From positions 4,898,001 through 4,962,000 of the forward strand of contig NZ_AP022596.1 in assembly GCF_010731895.1 (NCBI RefSeq): a DNA stretch of 64,000 nucleotides. Reading direction: 5' to 3'. The notes under the pieces were generated by a model. That model was not told where the DNA came from. It was given only the letters and a program-made list of their open reading frames with translations, and did not search any database. Shown here piece by piece: positions 61,049-64,000 of the stretch; the stretch's first letter is position 1; each line of letters opens with the position of its first letter. The position numbers and the translations under genes were made by a program. The DNA is from Mycolicibacterium helvum. GTDB lineage: Bacteria > Actinomycetota > Actinomycetes > Mycobacteriales > Mycobacteriaceae.

Positions 61049-62158
61049 TCAGCTGTGGTTGCCCATAGCAGTGCGGTAGCGAACCTGGTTGCCGCCCGCT
61101 CGTTTGGCCTCGTACATCGCGGCATCGGCGGTGTCCGCCAACTTCGCGATCGTCGTGGCGACCGGCCGCTCGTCGATGTCGGTCAGGTCCAGCGTCGCCA
61201 TACCAACGCTGGCGGTCACGCCACCCGGCGCGGCCGCGACGGCCGCACGCAGGCGCTCGGCACTGGCGGTAGGGTCGCCCGGCTCGGTCAGTTCGGCGAT
61301 CAGGAACTCCTCGCCGCCGAGGCGGGCCACGACCGAGTTCATCGCGCTGGCCCGCCGCAGATTGTCGGCGACCGCGATCAGAACGGCGTCGCCAAAGCCG
61401 TGGCCGTGACGATCGTTGATCTGCTTGAACCCGTCCAGGTCGATCATGATCACGGCCAGCCATCGTGACTCTGATCGATCCGCCGCGGCGACCAGCCGCG
61501 CGGCCAACTGGTAGTAACCGCGCCGGTTACGCAGACCGGTCAGCGGATCGGTATGCGACATCAGCGCATCGAGGGTCAACAAGTGCAGCAGCACCTGACC
61601 GGCGAACGGAACCGCCAGCACCGCGATCGCCACGCCCACCACGTGGCCGGCCGCCAGCGCGATATCGCCGTCATCGGCCACCCGTGCGGCGGCGATCGCG
61701 GTGGCCAGGGCCGCGTTGGCCAGCGTCGCCGCCAGCAGCCGGCTGGAGTGGAACAAGGCCACGTACCCGGCCAGCGGTGCGAAGGTGGTGCACGCCAGCA
61801 GACCGGTGACCGGGCTCCCGGCGATCAGGCAGGCGAGGGTCACGCACGCATTGCCGCCGAGGGCGAACAGCGTCGATTGGCGTTGGCTCGGCCAGCCGGC
61901 CACCCAGATGCAGGCCCCGCCGACACACACCACCGAGATCATGATGGCCGCGGACCGGTGCAGCTCACCTTGGGGGCCCGACGGGCTGAACAGCATCACG
62001 ATCGGCACCAAGCCGAGTATCGCGGCGATCGATGCGATCATGACGCGGGTGAAGCGCTGCAGTTGGCGCGACACAAGGTATTCGGACAGCCAGTTGTACT
62101 GATCGGGCTGACGCCACCACTGCCGGATCGACGCCGCCATGCCCACGTCTTTGCGCAT
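61049..62158 (-). CDS. Membrane diguanylate cyclase (GGDEF)
   Basis: 369 residues from ATG 62158; ATG 62140 is an alternative. Six hydrophobic segments in the first ~195 residues (MASE-like sensor: VMIASIAAILGLVPIVML through VVGVAIAVLAVPFAGQ), then a GGDEF domain with TDPLTGLRNRRGYYQLAARL, MIDLDGFKQINDRHGHGFGD and intact RLGGEEFLIAEL. Should synthesise c-di-GMP in response to a membrane signal. Third c-di-GMP gene in the window. Confidence 0.9.
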   Translation of the reverse strand: MRKDVGMAASIRQWWRQPDQYNWLSEYLVSRQLQRFTRVMIASIAAILGLVPIVMLFSPSGPQGELHRSAAIMISVVCVGGACIWVAGWPSQRQSTLFALGGNACVTLACLIAGSPVTGLLACTTFAPLAGYVALFHSSRLLAATLANAALATAIAAARVADDGDIALAAGHVVGVAIAVLAVPFAGQVLLHLLTLDALMSHTDPLTGLRNRRGYYQLAARLVAAADRSESRWLAVIMIDLDGFKQINDRHGHGFGDAVLIAVADNLRRASAMNSVVARLGGEEFLIAELTEPGDPTASAERLRAAVAAAPGGVTASVGMATLDLTDIDERPVATTIAKLADTADAAMYEAKRAGGNQVRYRTAMGNHS

Positions 62159-62261
62159 AAGCTCCCGAACCGCCCGCAGCCCGCCCCCAAGGGCTGGAAG
62201 TCTGCGCGAAATCTTACTGCGAAGACCTCCAACCTGCCTGGGGAAGGACTGGGGGTTCGGC

Positions 62262-64000
62262 CTACAGCAGGCCGAGGAGCTGTAGATCGGTCACGTACTT
62301 GACGATGACCTCCGGTGTGACGTGCGGAATATCTTTGTCCGGACCGATTTTCGCGTCTTGAACCGCAGTGCGGAACCGCTCGGTCGGCGCGATCGATCCG
62401 CGGACGGGCCGCTCCGGATGCTGGTAGTTATGCAGCAACGGTAGGAGCGAGTACTGGCGCTGGCGGTCCGGCAGTGCCCGCATCGAGGTTTCGAACCGCT
62501 GCAACCACGCGCCGTACTCGTTGATCCGCTGGATCGGGTAGCCGGCCTCGACCAGCCAGTCGACGAACTCGTCGAGCCCGATGCCGTCGTCGTAGGGGTT
62601 CATCACGTGATACGTCTCGAATCCTTCGGTGACCTGAGCACCCAGCGTGGAGATCGCCTCGGCGATGAATTCCACCGGCAGGCCGTCATAGTGGGCACGC
62701 TGGCGGTTGCCATCGGCGTCGAGCTCGTAGAACGAGGCCGGCGCGACCCCGGTCGCCACCAGGCTCAGCATCATCCGGGTGAACATATCGGGCAGGTTGA
62801 GCTGGCCGCCGTAGGTAGTGTCGGCCAGGATCATGTCGCAGCGGAACACCGAGACCGGAAGGCCGCACAGGTCGTTGGCCTCGCGCAGCAGAACTTCGCC
62901 GGCCCACTTGCTGTTGCCGTAACCATTGGCGTAGGAGTCGTCCACCGCCCGGGTCGGGCTGATTGAGCGGATATCGCCGTCCTCGACGAACTGCCCCGGC
63001 GTGATACCGGCACCGACGCCGATCGTCGAGACATACACGAACGGCTTCACCTTGCTGGTCAGCGCGATCCGGATCAGTTCCGCGGTACCAACAGCGTTGG
63101 GGCCGAACAATTCCCGGTACGGAAGCACGTGGTTGACCAGGGCGGCGGGATCGACGATCAGATCGACGGTGTCGGCCAGCCGCTGCCAGGTCTGGGCGTC
63201 GAGCCCGAGGTTCTCCTCGCCCTTGTCACCGGCGATGACCTGGAGATGCCCTTCGGCCAGTTCGCGATAATGCGCCAGCAGCTCGGGATCGCCGCTGTCG
63301 AACGTCGCATCCAGTCGGCGGCGGGCATCCTCGTTGGTGCGGGCGCGCACCAGGGCGATCACCGTGCCGTCGACCAGGCTCATTCGCTCCAGCCATTCCA
63401 GGGCGAGGTAGCGACCCAGGAATCCGGTTGCGCCGGTGAGTAGTACGGTGCGGATCTCGCTGCTCGCCGGGGGGAGTTGCGGCGCGGCGGCCAGTGTCGC
63501 GGTATCGATGAAGCGGTCCAGTGTCAGATCACTGGCGTGCGCCTCGGTGGCGCCGGCACCGTGAACGGAGGCGAAGGTCGGCCGCTTGCTGCCCGAACTC
63601 CGCTCGGCCTCGATGTAGCCGGCGATGGCCTGTAGGTCGTTGGCCGGGCTGACGATGACGCCCACCGGCACCTCGATCGCGAAGATCTCGTTGAGCAGGT
63701 TGGCGAAGGTCAGCGCCGAGAGCGAATCTCCACCCAGGTCGGTGAAGTGCGCGTCGGGTTGCAGGTCTGCGGCCCCGGCGCCCAACAGTGCGCCGGCGGC
63801 GCGGGTGATGGTCACCAGCACCGGAGCGTCGGCGCCGCTCTGCCGAAGTGCACGCAGCTCGTCGGCCTGGCCTTCGGCCAGATCGGTGTAGAGCTGTTCC
63901 AGCGCAGAGCCGTAGCGTTCTTTCAGGCGGGGCCACGCCAGCTTGCGGATACCGGTCAGCAGGCCGTTCTCGACGGTGAAAGGCGTTGTCTCGATGAGGA
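62262..64000 (-). CDS. car: Carboxylic acid reductase (FadD9 type), C-terminal part
   Basis: The frame continues off the right edge of the window; 578 residues are visible. The end of the adenylation domain ([22 protein letters not shown]) is followed by a carrier domain with [18 protein letters not shown] (phosphopantetheine Ser), then a terminal reductase: [35 protein letters not shown] and [17 protein letters not shown] (Y-x-x-x-K). The whole enzyme reduces carboxylic acids to aldehydes with ATP and NADPH. The M. tuberculosis counterpart is Rv2590 (fadD9), also near ruvB. Confidence 0.95.
   Translation of the reverse strand, partial: LIETTPFTVENGLLTGIRKLAWPRLKERYGSALEQLYTDLAEGQADELRALRQSGADAPVLVTITRAAGALLGAGAADLQPDAHFTDLGGDSLSALTFANLLNEIFAIEVPVGVIVSPANDLQAIAGYIEAERSSGSKRPTFASVHGAGATEAHASDLTLDRFIDTATLAAAPQLPPASSEIRTVLLTGATGFLGRYLALEWLERMSLVDGTVIALVRARTNEDARRRLDATFDSGDPELLAHYRELAEGHLQVIAGDKGEENLGLDAQTWQRLADTVDLIVDPAALVNHVLPYRELFGPNAVGTAELIRIALTSKVKPFVYVSTIGVGAGITPGQFVEDGDIRSISPTRAVDDSYANGYGNSKWAGEVLLREANDLCGLPVSVFRCDMILADTTYGGQLNLPDMFTRMMLSLVATGVAPASFYELDADGNRQRAHYDGLPVEFIAEAISTLGAQVTEGFETYHVMNPYDDGIGLDEFVDWLVEAGYPIQRINEYGAWLQRFETSMRALPDRQRQYSLLPLLHNYQHPERPVRGSIAPTERFRTAVQDAKIGPDKDIPHVTPEVIVKYVTDLQLLGLL

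Overview
The window is high-GC actinobacterial chromosome. Gene content and order point to a Mycobacterium, probably a fast-growing environmental (Mycolicibacterium-type) species. Markers are the phosphatidylinositol mannoside block (thrS, HIT, pgsA, patA, pimA, Nudix), pdxS-tesB-pdxT, yebC, ruvCAB, a carboxylic acid reductase of the FadD9 type, an MPT64 homologue and many TetR regulators. The order from thrS to pdxT matches M. tuberculosis Rv2614c to Rv2604c as I remember it. In this genome about 9.6 kb of accessory genes lies between pdxT and yebC.

Layout. 1-6170: acyl-CoA synthetase (5' end outside the window), two small secreted proteins, a cytochrome P450 and an AftB-like GT-C glycosyltransferase. 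6447-6958: four tRNA genes (Val-GAC, Cys, Gly, Val-CAC). 6912-13698: a genomic island integrated at tRNA-Val(CAC), flanked by a 76-bp imperfect duplication of the tRNA 3' half. Its integrase is broken in two ways. Its only sizeable intact cargo is a small adaptor-like protein followed by a 1349-aa STAND NTPase. The two frames are joined by an apparent -1 slippery heptamer. 14087-18263: a GAF-EAL and a PAS-PAS-GGDEF gene separated by an IS110-family element. 18325-22262: DinB-like protein, MPT64 homologue, small lipoprotein, coiled-coil protein and a second P450. 22575-23465: STAS anti-anti-sigma factor and HATPase anti-sigma-type kinase. 23467-27736: DUF35/thiolase-like pair divergent from an SDR, a DHDPR-like dehydrogenase and a TetR (lipid or steroid catabolism style). 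27828-30273: Hsp70-like membrane protein and small stress-type proteins. 30282-33359: four overlapping genes for a GT2, an acyl-CoA-dehydrogenase-like protein, a PIG-L deacetylase and a NodS-like methyltransferase. 33405-36904: membrane proteins, GAF-ANTAR, DUF1990 and a hotdog thioesterase. 37011-45958: thrS to pdxT core block, tightly overlapping. 45984-55572: accessory genes (FAD monooxygenase, CocE-type hydrolase, TetRs, and a sulfonate/taurine-type ABC transporter with an acyl-CoA-dehydrogenase-like flavoprotein). 55642-59114: yebC, ruvC, ruvA, ruvB. 59126-64000: DUF1304, PhyH dioxygenase with TetR, membrane diguanylate cyclase and the C-terminal part of the carboxylic acid reductase.

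The most unusual item is the island cargo at 8240-12861. The small upstream gene ends directly after the heptamer CCCAAAC. The -1 frame stays open with no start codon until it runs into the STAND protein, so a -1 frameshift would give one polypeptide of about 1540 residues. I propose an immune-like STAND module, by analogy with bacterial NLR/Avs systems. A plain indel or translational coupling remain possible.
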